A DNA stretch of 64,000 bases from Aminipila butyrica (GTDB lineage: Bacteria > Bacillota > Clostridia > Peptostreptococcales > Anaerovoracaceae), in contig NZ_CP048649.1 of assembly GCF_010669305.1 (NCBI RefSeq), positions 2,914,001 to 2,978,000 of the forward strand, in the 5' to 3' direction. Positions 26,283 to 35,437 of the stretch are shown here, piece after piece. Within the stretch, counting starts at the first letter, position 1. Each line of letters begins with the position of its first letter. The position numbers and the translations under genes are program-made. Below the pieces are notes generated by a model, which saw nothing but the letters and a program-made list of their open reading frames with translations, searched no databases and had not been told where the DNA came from.

Positions 26283-27005
26283 TTATGAATTTTTTTTCTG
26301 TTGTCTGCCAACTCCGAAGCGAATTACCTTTTTAGGGCAGCTATCCACACATTCCAGACAAGCGATACATTCTGTATGATCCATATTGCCTTTCCGCACC
26401 ATCTCCTGAACTCCTATGCTCATCGGGCACTTTTTATCGCATTGCCCACAAGAAATGCAGGCATTGCTGTCCGCTTTTAATCGAAACCGAGGAATATGCA
26501 ATAAGTCTGCGGTCTTCTCCCCTATTACCATAAAAGGCGCCATCCAGCAAATACTGTGACACATGCCCCTCTTCCCTGTGACAAGAGAAAAAAAGTAAAT
26601 AATGCTGGCTACACCAGCATACACCAAAAGTCCGGCAAGTCCTCCGTTAAACATCTTGAAGAAATGTACTTCCAGCGGGCCATTTTTTATCCAGAGAAAA
26701 ACCACAACGGAAAACCAGATACCCCATATGATATACTTCGATCGAATTTTAAACCGGCCAAACCAGGGTCTGCTGTTGGCATAGCCAGCCATATCCTGAA
26801 CAGCTCCGCCTGGACAAAGCCATCCGCAATATAACCGACTGCCTACTATGGAGCTTAAAAACAGAAAAGCAAACATGACCCCACTGCCGCTAATAACGCC
26901 CATCCTGGCCGACACAATAATAATGTATGGCGATAGGAAGATAAAAGTGATGGGAAATAAGACTGCACTGTATGCAAGCATCCCTTTGCGGATTTTCTGT
27001 CTCAT
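26283..27005 (-). CDS. NapH-like membrane polyferredoxin (4Fe-4S)
   Basis: The 240-residue protein has four to five membrane helices. CGWLCPGG (Cys60, Cys64) and CHSICWMAPF are the paired membrane-edge cysteine motifs of NapH/YccM-type proteins. Two C-terminal 4Fe-4S clusters have the motifs CISCGQCDKKCP and CIACLECVDSCP. It should pass electrons between the membrane and a cytoplasmic partner that is not in the window. Its ATG overlaps the stop of the padR gene, so it is the target or partner of that regulator. Confidence 0.87.
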   Translation of the reverse strand: MRQKIRKGMLAYSAVLFPITFIFLSPYIIIVSARMGVISGSGVMFAFLFLSSIVGSRLYCGWLCPGGAVQDMAGYANSRPWFGRFKIRSKYIIWGIWFSVVVFLWIKNGPLEVHFFKMFNGGLAGLLVYAGVASIIYFFSLVTGKRGMCHSICWMAPFMVIGEKTADLLHIPRFRLKADSNACISCGQCDKKCPMSIGVQEMVRKGNMDHTECIACLECVDSCPKKVIRFGVGRQQKKNS

Positions 27006-27568
27006 GGTTTACCAACCTTTCTTTCATAAATAATCTTTTTTGCCTCTAAGGCCCATTCCTTCATCGCTGTATACAAATATTTTCCGCTCAGCGCAGTCAG
27101 TTCCTTGTAGGTATGATCTTGCTCCTGCTCTTTCAGCTTGTCAAAATACAAGAGGAATTTATCCATCTCAAGAATACTTTCTTCATTCCTTCTGATGAAA
27201 TCATCCAAATGTTTTAGGATCACCTGCGGCTCTGTACTTTCTCCAAAAGAAACCTTAATAAGAATCTCATAGCGAAGTTTTTCTACATCAGGTGCTTCTG
27301 CCAGCCATTGGGCCAAGAGCGTTCTGCCCGCTTCAGTAATGCCATACTGTTTCTGTCCTCTCCCATTGCTATGCTCTGGACTCTCTATGATTTCTGCCAG
27401 CCCTTCGCCCACCAGATGTTTCAGCGTCGGATAGATCTGCCCATAGCTTTCCTGCCAGAAGTGACTGTGCTCATATTCTATCGCCTTCTTCATGGTGTAT
27501 CCGGTTTGCTGTCCATGGGCTAATAGGCCCAAAATAATATATTTTGTTTTTCCCGTATTTTCTCTCAT
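27002..27568 (-). CDS. PadR-family transcriptional regulator
   Basis: The 188-residue protein starts at 27568 (GAGG 6 bases upstream). The N-terminal winged helix is typical of PadR (YIILGLLAHGQQTGYTMKKAI, then SYGQIYPTLKHLVGEGL and KQYGITEAGR), with a helical VirR-like C-terminal dimerisation domain. It overlaps the polyferredoxin gene by four bases, so the two form an operon that it likely represses. A perfect AT-rich palindrome lies about 46 bases upstream. Confidence 0.9.
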   Translation of the reverse strand: MRENTGKTKYIILGLLAHGQQTGYTMKKAIEYEHSHFWQESYGQIYPTLKHLVGEGLAEIIESPEHSNGRGQKQYGITEAGRTLLAQWLAEAPDVEKLRYEILIKVSFGESTEPQVILKHLDDFIRRNEESILEMDKFLLYFDKLKEQEQDHTYKELTALSGKYLYTAMKEWALEAKKIIYERKVGKP

Positions 27569-27613
27569 AAGCTTCCTCTTTCGTCTTACCATACTCTCGC
27601 ATTACATATCTTT

Positions 27614-27625
27614 ATGATATATCAT
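27614..27625 (-). promoter_or_regulatory. palindrome, candidate PadR operator
   Basis: ATGATATATCAT is a perfect 12-bp palindrome in the promoter region of the padR operon. Its AT-richness makes chance occurrence possible. Confidence 0.4.
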
Positions 27626-27735
27626 TATAATATATTACTTCAACATATATTTCAATCTTTTTTATTAAAAATTTGCAACTTTTATAGGACCACGCTTCGG
27701 TCTCTCGAGCAATAGCGTTTTCCCCCTTATTTGGC

Positions 27736-27781
27736 AATAAAAAAAGCGAGGCTGCAATTGTAAACAGTCTCACTTTTTAAT
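27736..27781. terminator. terminator after the LCM methyltransferase gene
   Basis: AAAAAGCGAGGCTG pairs with CAGTCTCACTTTTT through two G-U pairs, with T-rich flanks on both strands. Confidence 0.75.
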
Positions 27782-27794
27782 GGAAGGGCTGGAA

Positions 27795-28595
27795 TTACTC
27801 CTTATTTTCATAGGTGTAGATGCCCAGTCGGTTATTTGTTAAATATAAAAATGGCGTTAAAAGTCTTCTGAACCCTGGTAGCAAATATTTCAATTCATCG
27901 GTAAAGTTAATTAGCCCGATTTGCTTCATTTGAGGGCAGAGATGAACGATTTCTTTTCCATCTTTTACTCCCCACTGAAATTGCGCATTCATGTTCTTCA
28001 CGGTGTCATGCTTACTGCCTTTATTAACAAGCATTTTATAGAGCAAATCAAAGTGCGCCTCAAAACTTTCAAAGCCATTTGTCAGGATCTCCAAAAAGTC
28101 TTTGATTTCTTTTTCTTTCAGATACATCAACATTCCCTCTGAAAGAATAAGAACTTCTCTCCCCTCTGCCTTCACGTCTTTTGGCCATGTTGGGTCTAAA
28201 GCCGACTTGGCTATGTTTTTTACTCTGCTGTTTTCTTCAAAAAACAGGGCTCGCTGTTCCATTACTTCTGGGAAGTCCAAATTGTACCATGTAATTTTGC
28301 CGTTATCTACACGTGAAAATCTCGTATCCAGGCCACAACCCACAGAAACAATCACACAATCAGGGTTTACTTCAATAAATTTCTTCACTTCCCGGTCCAT
28401 TATTTTAGCCCTTGCCAAAACCCCATAATAAGACATCCATCCATTATCAAATTTTGAAAAATCATACTCAATATTCTTTACCATTTCCACGGCCTTTTTA
28501 TCATTTATGACAGGCGTTTCACTCATGGCATCCTTTGCCCTAACGTAAAGGGTTATAAGTAATGTTTCCATCACTCCGTCAAGCTTTATTTGCAT
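27795..28595 (-). CDS. LCM-family SAM-dependent methyltransferase
   Basis: The 266-residue protein starts at 28595 with GGAGG 7 bases upstream. IVSVGCGLDTRF is the SAM-binding motif of the leucine carboxyl methyltransferase / TcmP-like family, and YNLDFPEV and LILSEGMLMYL are its later motifs. Bacterial members usually O-methylate small molecules, often in secondary metabolism; the substrate here is unknown. A 16-bp perfect palindrome lies 63 bases before the start, suggesting repression by a dimeric regulator encoded elsewhere. Confidence 0.85.
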   Translation of the reverse strand: MQIKLDGVMETLLITLYVRAKDAMSETPVINDKKAVEMVKNIEYDFSKFDNGWMSYYGVLARAKIMDREVKKFIEVNPDCVIVSVGCGLDTRFSRVDNGKITWYNLDFPEVMEQRALFFEENSRVKNIAKSALDPTWPKDVKAEGREVLILSEGMLMYLKEKEIKDFLEILTNGFESFEAHFDLLYKMLVNKGSKHDTVKNMNAQFQWGVKDGKEIVHLCPQMKQIGLINFTDELKYLLPGFRRLLTPFLYLTNNRLGIYTYENKE

Positions 28596-28657
28596 CGAAC
28601 TCCCTCCTGCATCCAATCCTTTTTTTAACCAGCATTTATTTATGATATGGCAGTATC

Positions 28658-28673
28658 GTTAGCTATAGCTAAC
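28658..28673 (-). promoter_or_regulatory. 16-bp perfect palindrome upstream of the methyltransferase gene
   Basis: GTTAGCTATAGCTAAC reads the same on both strands. It is a strong candidate operator for a TetR- or MarR-type repressor. No TetR gene is adjacent. Confidence 0.55.
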
Positions 28674-28875
28674 TGTTTTTCTCAAGCATACTCAGTATTT
28701 TTAAATTTGTCAAGTAAAAGGATATGACACAACGGTTAAATACTTTCCGGCATGGTTGCTGGTTTTGGCTTCTAACTAAAGGAAAAATGCTGGATTTTCA
28801 ACATTCCAGCGTTCAGAAGATGTCTCTTTTAGATTTTTCGATTACAAGCGGATATTATTTTTACCCGCTGATTTT

Positions 28876-29316
28876 TTATTTTAGTGCAATGTAAATATTA
28901 ATCTCGGCCACACCGTTATCATTGCTCAAATACTCTTCAAAATCACCAGAAAAACTTCGGTCTAAAGGCATGTCCCAGATTTTTCCCCAGGCCTCCGACA
29001 CAGCCTTTACCACATCACCTTTCACATGAAATACTGCGTATTGTCCAGCGGAAATTCGTTTTTCAGTCAGCTTTGGGTTACTGTTTTCCAACACCTCGCA
29101 GCCAACGGTTACATCATAGGACGTTTCATCATAATCAGAATAAAGTCCGATACAATACGTATTCGCTTTATTCTCTATGGACTCCCAGATACCCTCAGCC
29201 ATAAACTTCTGCCATAAGCCACCGATGATTTTAACGCAATCGGGATCATCATTACCGGTCCTTGCACAGGTGCCGACTACAATTTTCTCTTTCAATGTAA
29301 CAACTTCATAATTCAT
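28876..29316 (-). CDS. GyrI-like / AraC effector-binding-domain protein
   Basis: The 146-residue protein consists of a single GyrI-like small-molecule-binding domain (CIGLYSDYDE, ISAGQYAVFHVKG, EYLSNDNGVAEINIYIALK). Such stand-alone proteins bind or hydrolyse cationic amphiphilic compounds, or act as ligand sensors. AGAGGT lies before the ATG. It is 72 bases downstream of the WYL regulator gene on the same strand; this pairing is common, and the regulator probably controls both. Confidence 0.85.
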   Translation of the reverse strand: MNYEVVTLKEKIVVGTCARTGNDDPDCVKIIGGLWQKFMAEGIWESIENKANTYCIGLYSDYDETSYDVTVGCEVLENSNPKLTEKRISAGQYAVFHVKGDVVKAVSEAWGKIWDMPLDRSFSGDFEEYLSNDNGVAEINIYIALK

Positions 29317-29388
29317 TCGGATTACCTCTTTTCATATTTTGAGAATATCCATAGTATAACCCCACTAATATGACAACAGAATGTCATG

Positions 29389-30285
29389 TTATAAATAATT
29401 CTGTAAGGAATTTTGCAGCCTGCATTTCATCTGGGAAGCAGCCTCATCTGGGGAAAGAATGGTGCAGTACTCACCAAAGGAGGCGGCATAAGCACAAATC
29501 GTTCCCATATCGGGTAGAAAAAGCTCACATATAAAATCACCATTGTCCGTTAATTCATACTGGCTAATTTCATCATAAACCCGAAAGGCCATCTCTTGCG
29601 AAATTCGCAGCCTTGTCTTTACAAAGCACGCACAATCAAGCTGTTGATCTTCTAGCACATTAGCGGGAGCATTCAACTCAAAACCCACTGGTGTGATAGC
29701 AAGCTCCGTGATTCTTCTCAGTTTAAAAAAGCGATAATCCTTGCGCAGAGTGCAGAACCCGTAAAGATACCACGCTGCTCCTTTAAACACCATTTTCAGC
29801 GGCAGAACCTCCCGCAGCAACTTTTCAGCCTTTCCGCTTGCATAAAGAAAGGTGACGGCATATTTTTCAATGATGGCATTTTTCAGCATAGAAAAATACG
29901 CTCCATCCTTTTCAAAATAGCCCCATGACGAAAAATCAACTTCAATCCAATCCGCATTTTGTCCGCCCAGCATACAGCTAAGCTTATCCAGTGCTGTCTT
30001 GTTGCTCGCCAGATTTACGGCAGCAAACGCTCTCATAGAAGAAAGAATTTCGCTCTTTTCGGCCTCTGTGAGGAATGTTTTATTGAGGATAAAGTCTGGC
30101 AAAAGAGATATGCCGCCCCCCTTGCCCTTCCTCATGTAAATCGGTACACCTGCCTGAGAAAGCGCTTCTACATCCCGGTATATGGTTCTCACCGACACCT
30201 CAAAGCGCTCAGCAAACTCCACTGCGGTCACGGTAGGTTTCTCCAAAAGTATATATATCAGCTCAAAAAAACGATTTATCTGCAT
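29389..30285 (-). CDS. YafY-type HTH/WYL transcriptional regulator
   Basis: The 298-residue protein has an N-terminal HTH_11 domain (TVTAVEFAERFEVSVRTIYRDVEAL, split here by function) and a conserved VPIYMRKGKGGG wing. The middle WYL domain contains WYLYGFCTLRKDYRFFKLRRI, and a C-terminal WCX extension follows. WYL domains sense nucleic acids or small ligands. The arrangement with a GyrI-like gene downstream suggests response to a toxic compound. GGAGG stands 5 bases before the ATG. Confidence 0.9.
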   Translation of the reverse strand: MQINRFFELIYILLEKPTVTAVEFAERFEVSVRTIYRDVEALSQAGVPIYMRKGKGGGISLLPDFILNKTFLTEAEKSEILSSMRAFAAVNLASNKTALDKLSCMLGGQNADWIEVDFSSWGYFEKDGAYFSMLKNAIIEKYAVTFLYASGKAEKLLREVLPLKMVFKGAAWYLYGFCTLRKDYRFFKLRRITELAITPVGFELNAPANVLEDQQLDCACFVKTRLRISQEMAFRVYDEISQYELTDNGDFICELFLPDMGTICAYAASFGEYCTILSPDEAASQMKCRLQNSLQNYL

Positions 30286-30357
30286 GAAATCCTCCTGCTA
30301 CATGAGACATGCTTTGCCATATTATAATGCTTATTCCGATAATCTCCTATTATTATA

Positions 30358-30906
30358 TCACGCATTTTTTGTTTTCGAGAACAGCAGGAGGTAAAAATTC
30401 TCTCCCAGCTCAAAATAGTCCATCTTGCTGAAGCCGTGCTGTAAGAATTCTTCCTCGACTTGTTCGGAGCTTATCCGGTGTTCAATCGGCGGCCCCATAG
30501 GAGTCTGCTTTTTATGAAATTCAATGATTGCCACAATCCCGTCACTGGTAAGAATCCGTTTTATTTCATCCAGCATGTCCTCCGGCTCACTCAGTTCATG
30601 TAAAACGGTGCAAAGGAGCACCCTCTGACAACAAGCGGAAGGAATCTCCCGAATATCTTTTTTCAGTATAATGTTTTCTGTGTTTCGTTCATGTTTTTTA
30701 TTTTGCAATATAGCCAGCATTTCCGGAGATATTTCTACTGCGTAGACGTTGGCTTTAGTCCGTTCAGCCGCCTCAAAGGAAAAAATTCCAGTCCCAGCTC
30801 CGATATCACCAAAAGAATCTCCTGCCTTTAAACCAATCCGCCTCAGCGTATTGGCCGGATTTAATTCGTCAATCCGTTTAGGATTGTCTAGTTTATGATT
30901 CGTCAT
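30358..30906 (-). CDS. class I SAM-dependent methyltransferase
   Basis: The 182-residue protein starts at 30906 where GAAGGAGG lies 5 bases upstream; the longer frame overlaps the GDT1 gene and is rejected. FGDIGAGTGIFSFEAA is SAM motif I, VYAVEISPEM motif II and LLCTVLHELSEPEDML motif IV. It belongs to the Methyltransf_11/31 group, with no indication of substrate. It lies 43 bases downstream of the GDT1 gene and may be read through from the manganese-controlled promoter. Confidence 0.82.
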   Translation of the reverse strand: MTNHKLDNPKRIDELNPANTLRRIGLKAGDSFGDIGAGTGIFSFEAAERTKANVYAVEISPEMLAILQNKKHERNTENIILKKDIREIPSACCQRVLLCTVLHELSEPEDMLDEIKRILTSDGIVAIIEFHKKQTPMGPPIEHRISSEQVEEEFLQHGFSKMDYFELGENFYLLLFSKTKNA

Positions 30907-30949
30907 ATTATCCTCCTTCATCTTTGACATTCTGCAAAACTTGTTCTTA

Positions 30950-31684
30950 TTACTCCAGCTGATTCGTTTTTCGTACAGGACATGACAGCGCACTTATATC
31001 TTCCATCGGGGTTGCTGAATTTTTTCTCATTAGATAGATTGCGGCGGCAGCAGTCAGTGCATAAAGAGTCGTCATAATTAATACAATGATATCCGTATTC
31101 AGATCTAAGTCGTTTCTCATAACTTGATAGCTTCCTAACAAACCAAAGAAAATAAAAGCAGCAGCAGATATAAGCTTTATTTTTCGCTCTGGTATCTTCT
31201 TACATAAAACAACTCCGACGATAATTCCGATACCATCCGCGATTAACATGCCCATGGTCGTACCCAACAGTATCCAAATCGGGCTCGTAGGAAAACGTGT
31301 AGCCAGAGCGACTGTAGTCAACTGCGTTTTGTCCCCCATTTCCGCAATAAAGAACGCGATAGCGACCGTGGCGATAGCGCCGAATTTTGTTGTCCGATTT
31401 TCTTCGCCTTCTAGTTTATCCCCTCGAATCGTCCATAAGCCGAAAAAGATAAAAGATAGTACCGCAATTCCTTGAATCCAAACTTGAGCCGCAGAAAACC
31501 GCGTCAGCAGATGCCCAACCCCTACAGCCAATGCGTGATTTAAGATGGTTGCCACAAACACGCCGATCAGCACTTTGGTCGCCTTATACTTTGTTGCAAA
31601 GGCCATTGCCAAAAGCTGTGTTTTGTCACCCATCTCGGCCAAAACCACCGCACCCAATGAAAAAATTAATGCTGTTAAACCCAT
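30950..31684 (-). CDS. GDT1/TMEM165-family manganese exporter
   Basis: The 244-residue protein starts at 31684 (GGAGG 8 bases upstream). It has six to seven helices and two inverted repeats each with the cation-binding motif: LAEMGDKTQLLAMAF (Glu17, Asp20) and IAEMGDKTQLTTVAL. Members export Mn2+ (or move Ca2+/Mn2+) by cation exchange. A yybP-ykoY riboswitch and terminator lie upstream, which independently points to Mn2+ detoxification: high Mn2+ would stabilise the aptamer and allow read-through. Confidence 0.92.
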   Translation of the reverse strand: MGLTALIFSLGAVVLAEMGDKTQLLAMAFATKYKATKVLIGVFVATILNHALAVGVGHLLTRFSAAQVWIQGIAVLSFIFFGLWTIRGDKLEGEENRTTKFGAIATVAIAFFIAEMGDKTQLTTVALATRFPTSPIWILLGTTMGMLIADGIGIIVGVVLCKKIPERKIKLISAAAFIFFGLLGSYQVMRNDLDLNTDIIVLIMTTLYALTAAAAIYLMRKNSATPMEDISALSCPVRKTNQLE

Positions 31685-31721
31685 TTTCTTGTCCTCCAAT
31701 TTGTGAAAATATTTACACATT

Positions 31722-31762
31722 GAAAAAACTCAGGCATAACCTTCACGGCTACACCTGAGTTA
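31722..31762 (-). terminator. riboswitch-controlled terminator before the GDT1 gene
   Basis: ACTCAGG and CCTGAGT (31728-31734 / 31754-31760) form the stem, and six U residues follow on the minus strand. It sits between the Mn2+ aptamer and the ribosome site, as expected for a transcriptional switch. Confidence 0.88.
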
Positions 31763-31811
31763 AAGACAAAATCCATTGAGAGATGATACGATGTCATGTA
31801 TAGCCATTAAA

Positions 31812-31912
31812 GTTATACATGAGTCTCGTTATTTAAGACAAGCCAGACTGCAATCAGTCAGTATGTTGACTTGCCACGCACATTGTGCGTCAACTACTCC
31901 CTCACGAGTTTT
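31812..31912 (-). ncRNA. yybP-ykoY manganese riboswitch aptamer
   Basis: Minus strand: GAGGGAGTAG starts the aptamer at about 31907. A P2 helix follows (TTGACGCACAATGTGCGTGG), then GTCAACATACTGACTG and the closing loop AACGAGACTC at 31830-31821. These are the conserved GGGAGUAG and ACGAGAC elements that form the Mn2+ site in the known yybP-ykoY fold. The associated gene is a GDT1 transporter, one of the classic targets. An intervening stem (ATGTATA/TATACAT) may serve as part of the antiterminator. Confidence 0.88.
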
Positions 31913-32001
31913 TCAATTGTTCTAACCAATATATCACAGACTTGTTTACCTGTCAACCAAGATATGCAAGCCCTCATGGTAAAATGGCAGATTTCAAAGC
32001 A

Positions 32002-33666
32002 TTATCGGCTTCCTCCACCGCCGCCGCCTGAAAACCCTCCACCGCCGCCGAAACCGGCAGCACCGCCAGTTCCGTTTGTATTTGGTGTTGTACTGCTTGA
32101 AATATGATTTGTCATAGCCATAAAGTACATCATCCGGTAAGAATTATAGCCGTACATACCTGCGAAAGTATCAAAGTAGACTGGATCAAGCGCTTTCATT
32201 TTATTTAACACCTGCTCACCCACTCCAAATAAAGCGGCAAACACCAGATAATCGCCCCACAGCTTTCTTGTAGCAGTATTGTCTTCCTTTAGCTTATGCA
32301 TTTCTGCCAAATACTTCTGGAATCCCAACACTTTAACGGCCCGGTCAAACCCCGAGGCCGTAAATCGGAGAACACCTTTTTTATCCGCTTCCGCCACATG
32401 CCAATTGATTAATTCTTTTTCACCTGCTCGTTTCACATCTTCCGCCCATATTGTAAGCTTCTCATGCAACCTTTCCGCAGCTTCTTCTATATGGGAGTTC
32501 CAAAGAATTTCATCCGAATCTGCCTCTCTGATTAGAAGATCATACAAGGTTCTCTCCAATTCCTCGGCAGGCTTTTTCTCCGGATGAAAAACAATGACCT
32601 CCTCCGTTTTTGATTTGCCTTTATGGTTATTTGTTTGCCGCTCCTCGAGGCTGATAGCACCTGCCTCTTGCCAACGGACAAGATAGGCACCCATCAGCTT
32701 GTCACTGGCAATTCCTTTGCGCAGCAAACCCATTGCAGCATATACCGCTGAAATACTGCCCCCGAAAGGAATTGACCAGGTGCTTTCTAGCTGCTTCTTT
32801 CCGCCTAGCTTTGCCGTGGTACCGTCTGCCAGCTTATATCGCGAAAAAAAGAAAGCAGTCAAGATACCAGCTACAGCAATTACAACCCCTAACCCCGCAA
32901 GAAATACATAAGCAATCGTATTCGAGTTATCATTATCTGCGGATTTTTGCAGATTTTCAAAAGACATCTCTGCGGTGGCGGCCAGCGGGAATAATCCCTT
33001 GTCAAAACGGCAGAGCAGCTTCACCGAGTCCCCGCCATCTAAAGGTTCCGAGGAAAAAGCCGTGAGACTGCCATCCCCTGCAATATTTACGGTTCCCGGA
33101 AAGTCATATCCCCAGATACGGGCGTTCTTTTCTGTCAAGGCAGTATCTGCTGCCCGTATTTTAACAGAAAAAGCCTCTGGCGCACTTGAAAGATCTCCTA
33201 GAAATTGATGATAAAATCCAGCGTAGTCGCCGTAATTCTTCACCAAGCCTTCTACCACATACTGAATGGTGTATTGATGGTCCCCATAGCTGCCAATCCC
33301 CCAGCAAAGTTCATACCCCTCGGAGGTTTTCAATATGCCACAGGTATTGGCCTTTTCTTCTCTAGAAAGGTCTGTATTCCAGTTATCCAGCGTTCTGTAT
33401 TGCTTTCCCGACTCATCCTTGACAACCAGAGAGTGAACGCTCATCCCTTCCATGTTGTTCAGTGCCTTATAATACTCTGTTCCACTGGACACACCGCGTA
33501 CCGTCCACATCTCTGTTATAACCGCAGAACCATCACCTTGCACAATAACATCAATATCAATGGCCGGTATCGCGTCTTCCGCTGCAAATGCGGAATTCGC
33601 ACTTATAAGAAACACTACTGTGAAAAATACAGAAAGTATTAATTGCCGTTTCGATTTATATTTCAT
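32002..33666 (-). CDS. DUF2207-family membrane protein
   Basis: The 554-residue protein has a signal peptide (residues 1-28), an extracellular beta-rich DUF2207 domain (IDIDVIVQGDGSAVITEMW), a membrane helix near 248-268 and a cytoplasmic helical region. It ends in a glycine-rich tail (GGGGFSGGGGGG). The tail and topology are hallmarks of DUF2207, a widespread family of unknown biochemical role, sometimes linked to the cell envelope. GGAG precedes the ATG. No operon partner is evident. Confidence 0.88.
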   Translation of the reverse strand: MKYKSKRQLILSVFFTVVFLISANSAFAAEDAIPAIDIDVIVQGDGSAVITEMWTVRGVSSGTEYYKALNNMEGMSVHSLVVKDESGKQYRTLDNWNTDLSREEKANTCGILKTSEGYELCWGIGSYGDHQYTIQYVVEGLVKNYGDYAGFYHQFLGDLSSAPEAFSVKIRAADTALTEKNARIWGYDFPGTVNIAGDGSLTAFSSEPLDGGDSVKLLCRFDKGLFPLAATAEMSFENLQKSADNDNSNTIAYVFLAGLGVVIAVAGILTAFFFSRYKLADGTTAKLGGKKQLESTWSIPFGGSISAVYAAMGLLRKGIASDKLMGAYLVRWQEAGAISLEERQTNNHKGKSKTEEVIVFHPEKKPAEELERTLYDLLIREADSDEILWNSHIEEAAERLHEKLTIWAEDVKRAGEKELINWHVAEADKKGVLRFTASGFDRAVKVLGFQKYLAEMHKLKEDNTATRKLWGDYLVFAALFGVGEQVLNKMKALDPVYFDTFAGMYGYNSYRMMYFMAMTNHISSSTTPNTNGTGGAAGFGGGGGFSGGGGGGSR

Positions 33667-33783
33667 AAGTCACTCCTATCTCCTTCCGGACAAAATCGCC
33701 ACAATCAGCTCTATAGAAATCAAATTTATTTGTCCAAATTCGAATTTACTGTAAGGCTTATCCATAAGACTTGCCTGATTCTG

Positions 33784-33805
33784 CAATATAGGATTCCCTA
33801 TATTG
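33784..33805. repeat. hairpin upstream of the DUF2207 gene
   Basis: CAATATAGG (33784-33792) and CCTATATTG (33797-33805) pair perfectly around four bases. Role unknown: terminator-like on the plus strand (GCCTTTTCT follows), though no plus-strand gene ends here. Confidence 0.45.
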
Positions 33806-33861
33806 GCCTTTTCTAACTATAAATAATCTCAAATCCTAATTTTAATGAACATCGTACAATG

Positions 33862-33896
33862 AAAGAAGCCAATTACATTCTGTAATCAGCTTCTTT
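33862..33896 (-). terminator. terminator after the glycosyltransferase gene
   Basis: AAAGAAGCCAATTACA pairs with TGTAATCAGCTTCTTT with one internal mismatch and a three-base loop. Confidence 0.75.
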
Positions 33897-33953
33897 CGAC
33901 ACGCTCTTTGTATGGGTCAGTCAGTAGATATCATATGGAACATGTCTATTTTT

Positions 33954-35213
33954 TCAGGGCTGGTAGGGATGCTTGTCCGCAAGGAATTCGCAAATCCTTG
34001 CCCAAATTTGCTGTGTTTCAATATATTGCTGGTAATGTTTTTTTACATTCCTATGGTAATGTTCCAGTTCTTTAGAAATATTGCTAAACTCCTCCCGCTC
34101 AAAATAGGCACATACTTTAGGAAGTGTAGCAGCAAGGTGTTCACGCATCTCTTCAATCTTCTCTTCATAACATTCTCGCTGTGTAATATACAGCAGAAGG
34201 GGTTTATATCGAATCCAACCAATACAAGCAAGATAAAAGCGGGTAGCAATCGCTGCTGAGTCCGCTTGAATATACTTTAACTTAATGGGAAGCACGCCAT
34301 CCATCAGATGATTATAAGTGGAAAACCCGTCATGGAAAGTATAGCAGGGTACGCGCAACACTTTCCGTTGGCTTAAGCAAGTACTCAAAAAAGTATCTTC
34401 ACCTCGCGCACCAGGTGGGTTGTAAAATGGGCTTACCCTGTCTGGTTTGGTTAGATTAATACACAAATTTGCGCCGGATATAAATTTTGTATTATTTATC
34501 TCCTGCACTTCTTCTACTTCATTACTCACTAAAATTTTCGTATCTGCATAAGTAACGCCACCGTTTTTCATTACCGAGTGCACATTATCCCAATTGATAA
34601 TATCGTTGCTTATTGCTTCAATAAACAGACGAAAATCCTGTTCTGTCATAATATCATTAAACTCAATATACGGAATGGGCGAGACATACCCGCAGTGATG
34701 TCCATTTGTGATATCTGCCTCTTCAATATTTTGCAAATGAGTCGCCAGCACATGCTGACCACCCCATATAGCAGAAGAATGAGTATTGGTAACAGCCATT
34801 GGATATTCGTCATCATCCAGAAAGACAAGATAATCCATATTATTTTTCAGGGCAGTATACAGCACTATATTACGTTTTGCCGCATAGCCTCTTCCAAAAA
34901 CTAATCGACCTTCTTCCTGATTAATAACATTTTCCTGTATCAGATAATCAATTTCTGCTTGAATTGCCGATTTGCCAATAAAATAAGTGTCATCAATCAA
35001 ATCCAACAATTTCGCACTGACATTAGTATAGTCTTTAGCTTTTGTGTTCGAATACTTCAAATCATATGCAGCCAATAGGTTTAAACGTATGTTTCTTTCT
35101 TTTGTCAATCCGCTTTCGCGCCAGTTATAGATATTAGTTTTCAATATTCGCTGAAAACTTTTACGTCCTGTTGCAAACCCAATTCCCACATTGATTTCCT
35201 TGTCCTGTTGCAA
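33954..35213 (-). CDS. GT-A-type glycosyltransferase-like protein
   Basis: The 419-residue protein uses a TTG start at 35213 with AAGGAG 8 bases upstream. YLVFLDDDEYPM (Asp133-Asp135) is a DxD-type nucleotide-sugar/metal motif after a Rossmann-like first half. SGANLCINLTK, GEDTFLSTC and VPCYTFHDGFSTY resemble the acceptor-side motifs of GT2 enzymes. It is soluble, with no membrane helix. The first 120 residues are longer than in ordinary GT2 proteins. Substrate is unknown and the gene stands alone. Confidence 0.7.
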   Translation of the reverse strand: MQQDKEINVGIGFATGRKSFQRILKTNIYNWRESGLTKERNIRLNLLAAYDLKYSNTKAKDYTNVSAKLLDLIDDTYFIGKSAIQAEIDYLIQENVINQEEGRLVFGRGYAAKRNIVLYTALKNNMDYLVFLDDDEYPMAVTNTHSSAIWGGQHVLATHLQNIEEADITNGHHCGYVSPIPYIEFNDIMTEQDFRLFIEAISNDIINWDNVHSVMKNGGVTYADTKILVSNEVEEVQEINNTKFISGANLCINLTKPDRVSPFYNPPGARGEDTFLSTCLSQRKVLRVPCYTFHDGFSTYNHLMDGVLPIKLKYIQADSAAIATRFYLACIGWIRYKPLLLYITQRECYEEKIEEMREHLAATLPKVCAYFEREEFSNISKELEHYHRNVKKHYQQYIETQQIWARICEFLADKHPYQP

Positions 35214-35413
35214 GATACCAGCTCCTTTCTCTTTAAAATTACATATCTTTTATGTAACAATAGACCTCCCGCTATTGACACAAAATGTCCAATTAAACTT
35301 TTTTACAAATAAATTATACCACAAAACAGGGACAAAGTCGATTCTCCCCCCGGTTAGCCTAAGTATACGATAACCCTTTGAAGGAAAATGTCAGGCTGGC
35401 TTTCCATAAAAAT

Positions 35414-35437
35414 AGCAGGCTTTAAAGAAAGCCTGCT
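35414..35437 (-). terminator. terminator of the corrinoid-uptake operon
   Basis: AGCAGGCTTT (35414-35423) pairs with AAAGCCTGCT (35428-35437), with ATTTTTA following on the minus strand. It overlaps the last codons of the ATPase gene. Confidence 0.8.
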
